This document shows, piece after piece, positions 53,872 to 61,747 of a DNA stretch of 64,000 nucleotides. The DNA is taken from contig NZ_WHSB02000011.1 of NCBI RefSeq assembly GCF_010994755.1, positions 117,023 to 181,022 of the forward strand, given 5' to 3'. This DNA comes from Shinella lacus. GTDB lineage: Bacteria > Pseudomonadota > Alphaproteobacteria > Rhizobiales > Rhizobiaceae. The notes under the pieces are model-generated. The model saw only the letters and a program-made list of their open reading frames with translations, had not been told where the DNA came from and ran no database searches. Within the stretch, counting starts at the first letter, position 1; the number at the start of each line of letters is the position of its first letter. The translations under genes and the position numbers were made by a program.

Positions 53872-54629
53872 TCGAGCTCAGCCATATCGAAAAGCGTTTC
53901 GGCGACAATCACGTCCTGCGCGATATCAGCCTGACGCTCGCCGAGGGCACCGTCACGGCGCTGGTCGGCCCCTCCGGCGGCGGCAAGAGCACGCTTCTGC
54001 GCTGCATCAACCTGCTCGAAACGCCGACATCGGGCTCGATCAAGCTCGGCGACGAAAAGATCGATTTCGCGCCCGGCCGCAAGGTCGGCTGGCCGGCGAT
54101 CCAGAAGCTGCGCCGCCAGACCGGCATGGTCTTCCAGAATTTCCAGCTCTTCCCGCATCAGACGGCGATCGCCAACGTGATGGAAGGCCTCGTCACCGTG
54201 CTGAAATGGCCGGCCGACAAGGCGCATGCCCGCGCGCTGGAACTGCTCGAAAAGGTCGGCATGGCGCACAAGGCCGATGCCTGGCCGGCGACACTTTCCG
54301 GCGGCCAGCAGCAGCGTGTGGCGATCGCCCGCGCACTCGCCCCCTCGCCCCGCGTGCTGCTCTGCGACGAGCCGACATCGGCTCTCGACCCAGAGCTTGC
54401 CGAAGAGGTGGTCGAGGTTCTGAGCCGGCTTGCCCGCGAGGGCACGACCATGGTGATGGCGACGCACGACCTGCGCCTGGCCTCCCGCGTCGCCGATACC
54501 GTCGTCTTCCTCGATGGCGGCGTGATCGTTGAACAGGGACCGCCGCGCGCCATCTTCTCGACGCCGGAGCGCGACCGCACGAAAAAATTCATCGCCTCGC
54601 TCAGCGCGCCGCACAGCTACGATATCTAG
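53868..54629 (+). CDS. Polar amino acid ABC ATP-binding protein
   Basis: A 253-residue GlnQ/TcyC-type ATPase: Walker A GPSGGGKST, Q-loop VFQNFQLFPH, signature LSGGQQQRV, Walker B VLLCDEPTSALDPE, switch MATHDLRLA. The four-base overlap with the permease shows coupled translation. It completes the three-gene importer with 52310 and 53191. Confidence 0.94.
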   Translation: MIELSHIEKRFGDNHVLRDISLTLAEGTVTALVGPSGGGKSTLLRCINLLETPTSGSIKLGDEKIDFAPGRKVGWPAIQKLRRQTGMVFQNFQLFPHQTAIANVMEGLVTVLKWPADKAHARALELLEKVGMAHKADAWPATLSGGQQQRVAIARALAPSPRVLLCDEPTSALDPELAEEVVEVLSRLAREGTTMVMATHDLRLASRVADTVVFLDGGVIVEQGPPRAIFSTPERDRTKKFIASLSAPHSYDI

Positions 54630-54775
54630 GATACCCGCGGAATACCCTCCGGTTCACGCTACGGTAGCGATGAAATGTGCTTCCCGGCAGTTGCATCGCA
54701 CCGGCGATTCAAGCAGAGTGAAGAGATACCAGTGCCTCGCCATGCCCCGGCATGTCCTATAGGGGAGAAAGCCTC

Positions 54776-55222
54776 ATGATCAAGAAAACACCGAATCCGA
54801 TCGACGTCTTCGTCGGTTCCCGCGTTCGCCTGCGCAGGCTGATGGTCGGCATGAGCCAGGAGGCGCTTGCCGATCGGCTGGGTGTCACCTTCCAGCAGGT
54901 GCAGAAATACGAGAAGGGCACCAACCGCATCAGCGCGAGCCGCCTCCAGGCGATCTCGGAAGTCTTCCGCGTGCCGCCGAGCTTCTTCTTCCAGGACGAA
55001 GACAGCGCCATGCCATCCGCCGGTGCCGGCCACGAAACGGGCGACGTCTCGACCTTCGTATCCTCCAAGGAAGGTCTCGACCTCAACCGCGCCTTCCTGA
55101 AGATCGAGGATGCGGGTGTTCGCAAGTCGATCATCTCGCTCGCAACCGCGCTTTCCAAGGCAAGTGCCGCCGCCGCAGAGGCGAACGAACGCGCAGACAA
55201 CGCACCGGAACTACGGATCTGA
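54776..55222 (+). CDS. XRE-family HTH regulator, PraR-like
   Basis: A 148-residue regulator with an N-terminal HTH_3 domain: NPIDVFVGSRVRLRRLM, MSQEALADRLGVTFQQVQKYEKG, NRISASRLQ. This is the SinR/PraR-like type common in Rhizobiaceae. PraR controls quorum sensing and biofilm there. The C-terminal half is alanine-rich and divergent. ATG 54776 follows AGGGGAGAAAGCC. It is six bases upstream of the SARP-TPR gene and probably opens the operon leading to the YcaO-TfuA genes. Whether it regulates them is inference. Confidence 0.85.
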   Translation: MIKKTPNPIDVFVGSRVRLRRLMVGMSQEALADRLGVTFQQVQKYEKGTNRISASRLQAISEVFRVPPSFFFQDEDSAMPSAGAGHETGDVSTFVSSKEGLDLNRAFLKIEDAGVRKSIISLATALSKASAAAAEANERADNAPELRI

Positions 55223-55228
55223 CCCCAA

Positions 55229-57037
55229 ATGCCGGCACGGCTGCAGACGCTTGGACATCTGCGCCTGCTCGACGAGGGCGGTGAGGAGATCGCCTTTCCT
55301 GAAAAGGCGCTGCTGATCCTTTGTTATCTCCAGACGCGCGGCGTGCCGGACATGCCGCGTGCCGACGCGGCGAACCTCTTCTGGGACGACGCCAACAGCG
55401 CGGCCTCCTTCGCGAGCCTGCGCCAGACCATCTCCCGCGTGCAGAAACGCCAGCGGGAGCTCGACCGGACCTACCTCACCTTCACCGACACGACGATCGC
55501 CCGCGGGCCGGAGCCCATCGAAAGCGATGTCGACAAGGTGCGCGATGGCGCAAGCCTCGATGTGCTCGCCGACCTCCTGACCGACGATTTCCTCAAACAC
55601 GTCAAGCCGGGCAACCGCGTGCTTTCAAGCTGGATCGCCCTGCAGCGGGCGGGCCACGCGGCCCTGTTGCGCCGCGCTTTGCTGGACAGCCAGGCGCCAG
55701 GCACCGGAATGCGGGCCGCCCGCGCCACCGCCGCCCTTCGCCTGCTCGAAGGCAATCCCGATGACGATGAGGTGCGCGCCGTGCTGACCGGCCGCGCAGC
55801 CGCAACCACCAGCTTGATGGCCCTCCATCCGCCCGCCCGAGTGCTATTGCCGGAGGAGATGGATATCGCGTCCGCGCAGCAGACCCCACCGCGTGTCGTG
55901 CTATTGCCACCGGTCACCACGCTCACCCAACGCAACGCCGCGCTTTTTTCCGAAGCACTGATCGAGGACGTGACGATCGGGCTCTGCGCACTGCGCTCCA
56001 TCTCGATCATCGCGCCGCACACCGCTGCACAGATATCGCTTCAAGCCGATCGGGCCACGACCTACGAGCGTCACAAGATCAGCTATATCCTCGAGACGCG
56101 GCTGCGCGACGAGGGCGCCAGCCATACGCTGTTCGCCCAGCTCATCTTCTTCGGCAGCGACGAGGTGATCTGGGCCGAGCGTTTTCCGCTGTCGGCGGAA
56201 GGCCTTGCCCGCTCGCGACAGATGATCGCCCACCAGATCGCCGGTGCGATTGCCACGCAGATCGAAATGAACGAATTCGTTCGCAACGACTACGAGCTTG
56301 AAGCCGGCTCCTATCGAAGCTTTCTGGTCGGACAGGGTCTCCTCAAGAAACTCGACTTGCGTGACATCCGCCGAGCCCGCAAAAGCTTTCGCGACTCCTT
56401 GCAGTCAAGAGTCGATTTCGCGCCGGCAATGAGCGGGCTGTCGCGCAGCTATTTCCTCGAATGGTTGGTCACGGCGCGCGGCGATGCAGACCTCCTGAAA
56501 AAGGCCGAGCAACAGGCAGAAGAAACCATCCGCACAGACGAGCGCCTTGCCTCCGGCCATCGCGAGCTGGGCGTCGCAAAGCTCTATTCCCGCCAGTTCG
56601 ACGAAAGCGCCGAGCATTTGGAACGGGCCGAAACGTTGAGCCCGAACCACGCGAACGTTGTTGCGAGTTATGCTGATACGCTGGTTCAGGGATCGCGGCC
56701 GGATCTTGGCCTTAGGAAGATTCAGCGGGCGATCGATCTCAATCCGCTGCCACCGGATGATTATTTCTGGATCGCTGCCGGCGCCAGCTACTCCATAGGC
56801 CAATACGAACAGGCCCTAGACTATATCGCGCGCATGAAAGACCGCCTCCCGACAGATCGCCTAGCGGCGGCGAGTTGGGGCATGCTGGGCGATACAAAGA
56901 AGGCTCGGCAGTTCATACGCCGCACCTACGATGTCCATCCCAACTTCGATCTCGATAGCTGGATGGCGATTGTCCCCTTCAAGGAGGAATGGCAGCGCCA
57001 GCATTATTATGAGGGATTGAAGAAGGCCGGTTTCTGA
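55229..57037 (+). CDS. SARP-type regulator with TolB-like and TPR regions
   Basis: A 602-residue putative transcriptional regulator. The N-terminus (1-90) is a winged helix of SARP/OmpR kind (LGHLRLLDEGGEEIAFPEKA, SLRQTISRVQKRQREL). A BTAD-like helical region follows (about 95-190). Then comes a TolB/adenylate-cyclase-associated segment (VLLPPVTTLTQRNAALFSEAL, about 225-330), and TPR-like repeats (ASGHRELGVAKLYSRQFDES and YEQALDYIARM) run to the end. There is no cyclase catalytic domain. It sits immediately before the two peptide genes. The 3' half uses visibly more A/T-rich codons. It is the likely cluster-specific activator. Confidence 0.75.
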   Translation: MPARLQTLGHLRLLDEGGEEIAFPEKALLILCYLQTRGVPDMPRADAANLFWDDANSAASFASLRQTISRVQKRQRELDRTYLTFTDTTIARGPEPIESDVDKVRDGASLDVLADLLTDDFLKHVKPGNRVLSSWIALQRAGHAALLRRALLDSQAPGTGMRAARATAALRLLEGNPDDDEVRAVLTGRAAATTSLMALHPPARVLLPEEMDIASAQQTPPRVVLLPPVTTLTQRNAALFSEALIEDVTIGLCALRSISIIAPHTAAQISLQADRATTYERHKISYILETRLRDEGASHTLFAQLIFFGSDEVIWAERFPLSAEGLARSRQMIAHQIAGAIATQIEMNEFVRNDYELEAGSYRSFLVGQGLLKKLDLRDIRRARKSFRDSLQSRVDFAPAMSGLSRSYFLEWLVTARGDADLLKKAEQQAEETIRTDERLASGHRELGVAKLYSRQFDESAEHLERAETLSPNHANVVASYADTLVQGSRPDLGLRKIQRAIDLNPLPPDDYFWIAAGASYSIGQYEQALDYIARMKDRLPTDRLAAASWGMLGDTKKARQFIRRTYDVHPNFDLDSWMAIVPFKEEWQRQHYYEGLKKAGF

Positions 57038-57068
57038 TCATCAACTCTCCATCGAAAGGAATGACAAC

Positions 57069-57329
57069 ATGGCAAGAATCGTTGTGCTGGGCGTGCAAGG
57101 TGAAGAAGGCCTTTGGCTAGCCGATCTCGATGCCGGCACCGTGGCAGCGCTTCCGGTACCATCAACGGGCGCGCTAAAGACGGCGGATGACCTCCGCAAG
57201 GCAGGCGCAACCATCACCAAAGGCGTCAACCTTGCCGCACTCGCGACATCGATCGATGCCGCTTCCGGTGGCTACATGGATGCCAGTGGCGGCTATATGG
57301 ACGCCGATGGCGGATACATGGACAAATAA
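57069..57329 (+). CDS. Candidate RiPP precursor peptide 1 with triple C-terminal repeat
   Basis: An 86-residue peptide with no recognised family. The N-terminal part MARIVVLGVQGEEGLWLADL and AGTV are shared with the next peptide, as are ADDLRKAG and KGVNLA. The C-terminus is three heptads at residues 66-72, 73-79 and 80-86, reading SGGYMDA, SGGYMDA and DGGYMDK. It has no Cys and no signal peptide. ATG 57069 follows AAAGGAATGACAAC, 31 bp after the SARP gene. A leader-like N-terminus, a repeated Gly-rich C-terminus, a paralogue and adjacent YcaO and TfuA together suggest a modified-peptide precursor. The function is inferred. Confidence 0.75.
   Translation: MARIVVLGVQGEEGLWLADLDAGTVAALPVPSTGALKTADDLRKAGATITKGVNLAALATSIDAASGGYMDASGGYMDADGGYMDK
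57264..57326 (+). repeat. Three in-frame 21-bp repeats encoding SGGYMD heptads
   Basis: Codons 66-86 of precursor 1 form three 21-nt units. The peptide units are near identical while third bases vary (GGT GGC TAC ATG, GGC GGC TAT ATG, GGC GGA TAC ATG). This suggests selection on the peptide rather than a fresh DNA duplication. Confidence 0.85.
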
Positions 57330-57372
57330 ACGTACGTTCAGATCACGAAGCTTCAACCAGAGGAGAAGTAAA

Positions 57373-57573
57373 ATGTCGAAAGTCGTTGTTCTTGGACTCG
57401 AAGGTGAAAACGGGCTTTGGGTCGCAGACCTGAAGGCGGGCACGGTTACGGCCGTTGCAGCGAATGTTGCAGATGATCTGCGCAAAGCCGGCGAGTTTGC
57501 GCCGCGCGGTGTCAGTTTTGCAACGGTCGCCCAGACAGCGGACGAGCTCTCCGGCGGCTTTTACGACAAGTGA
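57373..57573 (+). CDS. Candidate RiPP precursor peptide 2
   Basis: A 66-residue paralogue of precursor 1. VVVLG, GE, GLWVADL, AGTV, VADDLRKAG and RGVSFA are conserved. It then ends with only one copy of the terminal motif, SGGFYDK, against SGGYMDA/DGGYMDK. ATG 57373 follows AGGAGAAGTAA. It is 43 bp after precursor 1 and 19 bp before the YcaO gene. Conserved N-termini with variable C-termini are what is expected of leader and core regions. There is no Cys and no signal peptide. Confidence 0.75.
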   Translation: MSKVVVLGLEGENGLWVADLKAGTVTAVAANVADDLRKAGEFAPRGVSFATVAQTADELSGGFYDK

Positions 57574-57592
57574 GCGCCTGGTGGCTTGAAGC

Positions 57593-58777
57593 GTGACGAC
57601 CTATTCGGACCGTATCTGCGGCCCTGAACAGACCTGGAGCCGGATCGAGGCGCTTCTGCCCCGGTTCGGCATCACGCGGCTTTCGCGCCTGACGTGGTTG
57701 GACCGCATCGGCATCCCTGTCTGGAACGCCGTCAGTCCCAATGCCCGCTCGATCGTCATCAATCAGGGCAAGGGCATCACCGATATCGACGCAAAGGTCT
57801 CCGCCGCCATGGAGGCGCTGGAACGGGCCATTGCGGGCGAACCACTCGTGCCGGTGCGCTACGCATCGCGACGCGATTTTGCAGATGCCGGCGAGCAATG
57901 TCTGCCCCTCGACATCTTCGTTGCGGCTGGACAGGCGTTCCTCGCCGAGGAGGAAAAGCTCGACTGGTTCGCCGGCCGGGATGTCATGACCGGCGAGCGC
58001 GTCTGGGTGCCGCGCGACGCGATCTGCCTTGACAGGACCGATCGTGCACCGCGCTTCTGGCAGTCCTCCGACGGCCTCGCCTCCGGCAATTCCGAGACCG
58101 AGGCGACCCTGCACGGTCTTCTGGAACGCATCGAGCGCGATGCCGACCGGCTCTGGCGCCTGCTGCCCCGCGACAAACGTCTTACAACCGCCATCGACCC
58201 CGCCGGCTTCAATGATCCGGTCGTCGATACGCTCGTTGGCCGTTTTCGCGAAGCCAAGCTGGAGCTGCGCTTCTTTGATATCACCAGCGATCTCGCCATC
58301 CCGACCTATGCTGCCGTGCTAGGCGATACCGGCATCCTCGACAAGAGGGAGCCGCTCTTCCACGATGCCACGGTCGGCTACGGCACCCATCCCGTCGCCG
58401 CGCGCGCCATCATCCGCGCGCTCACCGAGGTCGCGCAATCGCGCCTCACCTATATCAGCGGCGCGCGGGACGATCTTTTCGCCGAAACCTTCACCCGGCC
58501 GCTGGCGCCGGAAACGCTCGCCCTCTTCGAGGCCCGGCCCGGCCCGCTAAGAACCCACCCCGCCCCTTCGGGCGACGCCGCGGCCTTGCTCGCCCATTGC
58601 CTGGAGGTGCTCGCCACATCGGGCATAACACCCGTCGTCGCTGTGCCGTTGACCGACGCCTCGCTTCCCATATCCGTGGTCAAGATGGTCGTGCCCACCC
58701 TGGAAAACCCGGAGGGCGCGCGCCGCCATGCCGTCGGCTCCCGCGCACTCTCCCGCATGCTGTTCGGAACCTCATGA
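57593..58777 (+). CDS. YcaO-domain cyclodehydratase/thioamidase-type enzyme
   Basis: A 394-residue YcaO protein. YcaO enzymes use ATP to activate peptide-backbone amides. With TfuA they are linked to thioamide formation. Family motifs are GITDIDAKVSAAMEALERA (about 61-79), SSDGLASGNSETEATLHGLLERIERDA landmarks GLASGNSETE (161-170) and LLERIERDA (176-184), and QSRLTYISGARDDL (282-295). The C-terminus (ALSRMLFGTS) has no PxPxP motif, unlike azoline-forming YcaOs. The start is GTG 57593, after GGTGGCTTGAA. It overlaps tfuA by ATGA, indicating a paired complex. Confidence 0.92.
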   Translation: MTTYSDRICGPEQTWSRIEALLPRFGITRLSRLTWLDRIGIPVWNAVSPNARSIVINQGKGITDIDAKVSAAMEALERAIAGEPLVPVRYASRRDFADAGEQCLPLDIFVAAGQAFLAEEEKLDWFAGRDVMTGERVWVPRDAICLDRTDRAPRFWQSSDGLASGNSETEATLHGLLERIERDADRLWRLLPRDKRLTTAIDPAGFNDPVVDTLVGRFREAKLELRFFDITSDLAIPTYAAVLGDTGILDKREPLFHDATVGYGTHPVAARAIIRALTEVAQSRLTYISGARDDLFAETFTRPLAPETLALFEARPGPLRTHPAPSGDAAALLAHCLEVLATSGITPVVAVPLTDASLPISVVKMVVPTLENPEGARRHAVGSRALSRMLFGTS

Positions 58778-59490
58778 AAATCCTCTTCGCCGGTCCCAGC
58801 CTGCCCGATGCCGCGAAGCTCTGCGGCGACGCCATCCGCGTCCGTCCGCCGGCGGCGCATGGCGATGTGCTGGCCGCGGTGCGCGAAGGCGCCAAGGCAA
58901 TCGGCATTATCGACGGCAATTTCGAGCATGTGGCGCCCGTCTGGCACAAGGAGATCCTCCATGCACTCGACCAGGGCTTGGCCGTCTTCGGCGCGGCCAG
59001 CATGGGGGCGTTGCGCGCCGCTGAATGCGATGCCTTCGGCATGGTCGGCGTCGGTTCCATCTATGAGGACTATGCCAGCGGCCGCCGCGTCGACGACGCC
59101 GATGTCGCGCTGCTGCACGGTCCGGCCGAACTCGGCTACCCCGCCCTCTCGCTGCCGCTCGTCAATGTCGACGCGACGCTCGATCGACTGGAGACTGGCG
59201 AGGCCCTTGATAAACCGAATATTTCACGCTTTCGAGATGTTGCGCGGCAGCTCTTTTACAAAGACAGAACGTGGTCTGCGATCATCGAAGCGGCCGGCAA
59301 GGCCGGGGAGCGGCAACACCTCCTGCAACTTCTCCACGCAACAACCGTGAACCAAAAGCGTAAGGACGCCCTCGCGCTGGTGCGAATCCTGACCGATTTC
59401 GCCCCGCAAAGCCCTGCAAAACGGGGAAACTGGGTCTTTCGGGCGACGACGCTATGGCGGACCGTCGCAGATCAACCTGAAACCTCATAA
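58774..59490 (+). CDS. TfuA-like core-domain protein
   Basis: A 238-residue TfuA-like protein. The core (about 1-130) contains FAGPSLPDAAKL, IDGNFEHVAPVWHKEILHAL, VFGAASMGALRAAEC and GVGSIYEDYASG, typical of TfuA from the trifolitoxin system of Rhizobium. TfuA partners of YcaO are thought to deliver sulfur for backbone thioamidation. The last 100 residues are less conserved and use more A/T-rich codons. It starts in the ATGA overlap with the YcaO gene and ends the operon. No protease, dehydrogenase or exporter follows. Confidence 0.9.
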   Translation: MKILFAGPSLPDAAKLCGDAIRVRPPAAHGDVLAAVREGAKAIGIIDGNFEHVAPVWHKEILHALDQGLAVFGAASMGALRAAECDAFGMVGVGSIYEDYASGRRVDDADVALLHGPAELGYPALSLPLVNVDATLDRLETGEALDKPNISRFRDVARQLFYKDRTWSAIIEAAGKAGERQHLLQLLHATTVNQKRKDALALVRILTDFAPQSPAKRGNWVFRATTLWRTVADQPETS

Positions 59491-59516
59491 AACGTGCAGT
59501 TTCCCATTCCGCGTGT

Positions 59517-59554
59517 GTCACGCTGGAGTCACGCGCACCATCCCGATGTCACGC
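59517..59554. repeat. Three direct GTCACGC repeats upstream of the small protein gene
   Basis: GTCACGC at 59517-59523, 59528-59534 and 59548-59554, spaced 11 and 20 bp (one and two helical turns). TATACT follows at 59556-59561 as a possible -10 box. This looks like an activator-binding array for the gene at 59607. Confidence 0.5.
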
Positions 59555-59606
59555 CTATACTGCGACGCAGGGGCTGAGAGTGAGCGTTGCTCCGGGGGCA
59601 TAGAAC

Positions 59607-59831
59607 ATGGAAATCGAAACCACAGAAATTGAAGACCGCGGCACGGAAATGATGGCGCTTGCACGGCTCGTCGCTTTCGCGCTGGAATCTGCAAGATCAA
59701 TGGATGCCGAGGTGGTGGAATTCTGCCTGGAAAAGGCGCTGCGTGCCGTGCTGGACCAGATCGACGAGCCGTCGCGCATGACGCTGACGTCGAGCGACAT
59801 CATGCTGATGAACCGGTCGGCGCTCTGCTGA
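59607..59831 (+). CDS. Small hypothetical protein
   Basis: A 74-residue acidic protein (MEIETTEIEDRGTEMMAL). The middle is likely a single helix (LARLVAFALESARSMDAEVVEFCLEKA), and it ends in Cys. No family is recognised. Its codon use fits the genome, and a repeat array and -10-like box precede it, so I think it is real. It follows the tfuA gene by 116 bp and is not clearly in that operon. The ribosome-binding site is weak. Confidence 0.55.
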   Translation: MEIETTEIEDRGTEMMALARLVAFALESARSMDAEVVEFCLEKALRAVLDQIDEPSRMTLTSSDIMLMNRSALC

Positions 59832-60072
59832 CCGGAGAGGAATCGACCGGCCTGCCAGTCACCTGGCTGGCCCGCCTGTCGAACCATAGCCGCCGTCCTC
59901 CTCCGCGGCGCTGATCGCGCGGCCGGCCCGGACCTGCGGGCCGCCGCCGATCTTCCTGGATTTCTCCAATTGCGAAACGAAAACACACGGTTGCGCTGAT
60001 CGCGGAACTCTGAAAAGTTCTTCTCCGAAAACGCCCGGCAAACGGGGCGAAAACACGGGAGAGGAGAACAGC

Positions 60073-61209
60073 ATGCGGACGTTCCTGACGAGCAGCGTGA
60101 CAGCCCTTGCGTTGATGACGGCGGGCGCAGCGCAGGCCGAGCCGGTAAAGATCGGCGTCATCACCACGCTTTCCGGCGGCGGCGCCAGCCTCGGCGTCGA
60201 TATGCGCGATGCCTTCACGCTCGCGATCAAACAATCCGGCAACAGCGAGATCGAGCTCGTCGTCGAGGACGACGCGCAGAAGCCGGAACTCGCCGTCCAG
60301 ATCGCCGAAAAGATGATCCAGAGCGACAAGGTCGACCTGATGACGGGGATCATCTGGTCGAACCTCGCCATGGCGGTCATTCCGAACGCGATAGCGCAGG
60401 ATATCATCTACCTGTCGCCGAATGCCGGTCCCTCGGCGCTGGCCGGCGCAAACTGCAACCCGAACTATTTCAACGTCGCCTACCAGAACGACAATTTCCA
60501 CGAGGCGATGGGCGAATATGACAACAAGGACTACAAGAACACCTTCATCCTCGCGCCGAACTACCCCGCCGGCAAGGATGCGCTGACCGGCTTCAAGCGC
60601 TACTACAAGGGGGCGCTCGCCGGCGAGGTCTACACGCAGGTCGGCCAGACCGACTATGCTGCCGAGATTGCCGAAATCCGCGCGTCCGGCGCCGATTCCG
60701 TTTATTTCTTCCTGCCTGGCGGCATGGGCATCGCCTTTATGAAACAATATGCCCAGTCGGGCGTGAACATTCCCGTCACCGGCCCCGGTTTCTCCTTCAG
60801 CCAGGACGTGCTGCCGGCGATCGGCGATGCCGCACTCGGCGTCAAGAATTCCGGCACCTGGGCGAAGGATCTCGACAACCCGGCCAACAAGGCCTTCGTC
60901 GAAGCCTTCCAGAAGGAATATAAGCGCCTGCCGTCGATCTATGCGGCACAGAGCTGGGATACCGCAAACCTCATCCTCTCGGCACTCGGCAAGGCGAGCG
61001 TCAAGGACAAGGCGGCCTTTCGCGCGGCGCTGAAGGAGGCGGATTTCGCCTCGGTGCGCGGGAAATTCAAGTTCAACAAGAACAACCATCCGATCCAGGA
61101 CATCTACGTGACCGAGGTCGTGAAGGAAGGCGACGTCCTGACCAATAAGATCATCGCCACGGCCTTCACCGACCACGGCGACGCCTACGCCGACAAGTGC
61201 GCGATGTAA
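60073..61209 (+). CDS. Orphan LivK-like periplasmic binding protein
   Basis: A 378-residue type-I binding protein. ATG 60073 after GGGAGAGGAGAACAGC opens the signal peptide MRTFLTSSVTALALMTAGA, cut after AQA-EPV. The mature region has IGVITTLSGGGASLGVDM and GIIWSNLAMAVIPNA, typical of the Peripla_BP_6 group. No permease or ATPase is beside it, so it must feed an importer encoded elsewhere. A hairpin closes the gene. The ligand is unknown. Confidence 0.88.
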   Translation: MRTFLTSSVTALALMTAGAAQAEPVKIGVITTLSGGGASLGVDMRDAFTLAIKQSGNSEIELVVEDDAQKPELAVQIAEKMIQSDKVDLMTGIIWSNLAMAVIPNAIAQDIIYLSPNAGPSALAGANCNPNYFNVAYQNDNFHEAMGEYDNKDYKNTFILAPNYPAGKDALTGFKRYYKGALAGEVYTQVGQTDYAAEIAEIRASGADSVYFFLPGGMGIAFMKQYAQSGVNIPVTGPGFSFSQDVLPAIGDAALGVKNSGTWAKDLDNPANKAFVEAFQKEYKRLPSIYAAQSWDTANLILSALGKASVKDKAAFRAALKEADFASVRGKFKFNKNNHPIQDIYVTEVVKEGDVLTNKIIATAFTDHGDAYADKCAM

Positions 61210-61221
61210 TCCGCGAGCAAA

Positions 61222-61242
61222 CACCCGCCCCCAAGGCGGGTG
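61222..61242 (+). terminator. Hairpin after the orphan binding protein
   Basis: CACCCGCC (61222-61229) pairs with GGCGGGTG (61235-61242) across a five-base loop, 13 bp after the stop codon. There is no following T-run, so it is a weak intrinsic terminator or a 3'-end stabiliser. Confidence 0.55.
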
Positions 61243-61290
61243 CCCTCCCTGACCTTCCGGACCGGTTGCCTTGCCCCTAGCCCATACCCC

Positions 61291-61728
61291 ATGAGCACGC
61301 TCGCAGCCTATGGCGGCCTATTCCTGGCCGCGCTCATTGCCGCGACCATCCTTCCCGCCCAGTCGGAAGCGGTGCTGGCCGGCTTGCTGGCGACCGAAAC
61401 CTATTCGCCGGCGCTGCTCATCCTCGTCGCCGGCATCGGCAATGTGCTCGGCTCCGTCATCAACTGGCTGCTCGGCCGCGGCGTGGAGCGTTTTCGCGAG
61501 GCGCGCTGGTTCCCCGTCAACGCCAAGAACCTCGACCGTGCCGGGCGCTGGTACCGCAAATATGGCTGGTGGAGCCTGCTTTTAAGCTGGATGCCGATCA
61601 TCGGCGATCCGCTGACGGTCGCCGCCGGCATCATGCGCGAACCGTTTCCGCGGTTCCTGCTCGTGGTCGCAATCGCGAAGTTCGGCCGCTACATCGTTCT
61701 GGCCGCCCTCGTGCTGCACTGGCTGTGA
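61291..61728 (+). CDS. YqaA-family (DedA-like) membrane protein
   Basis: A 145-residue inner-membrane protein with about four hydrophobic segments. ILPAQSEAVLAGLL, GNVLGSVINWLLGRG and SWMPIIGDPLTVAAGIMR are family landmarks (DedA/SNARE-associated). ATG 61291 is preferred. An in-frame GTG at 61240 would add 17 residues with no hydrophobic content and would overlap the upstream hairpin. Its length matches E. coli YqaA. Function unknown, possibly lipid transport. Confidence 0.85.
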   Translation: MSTLAAYGGLFLAALIAATILPAQSEAVLAGLLATETYSPALLILVAGIGNVLGSVINWLLGRGVERFREARWFPVNAKNLDRAGRWYRKYGWWSLLLSWMPIIGDPLTVAAGIMREPFPRFLLVVAIAKFGRYIVLAALVLHWL

Positions 61729-61747
61729 ACTTTTTTATGCCGGCGAT

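Noticed and set aside
57069..57573. Toxin-antitoxin or phage-derived small proteins
   Set aside because: Neither peptide shows DNA-binding or toxin features. Their shared N-terminus and adjacent YcaO-TfuA fit precursor peptides better.
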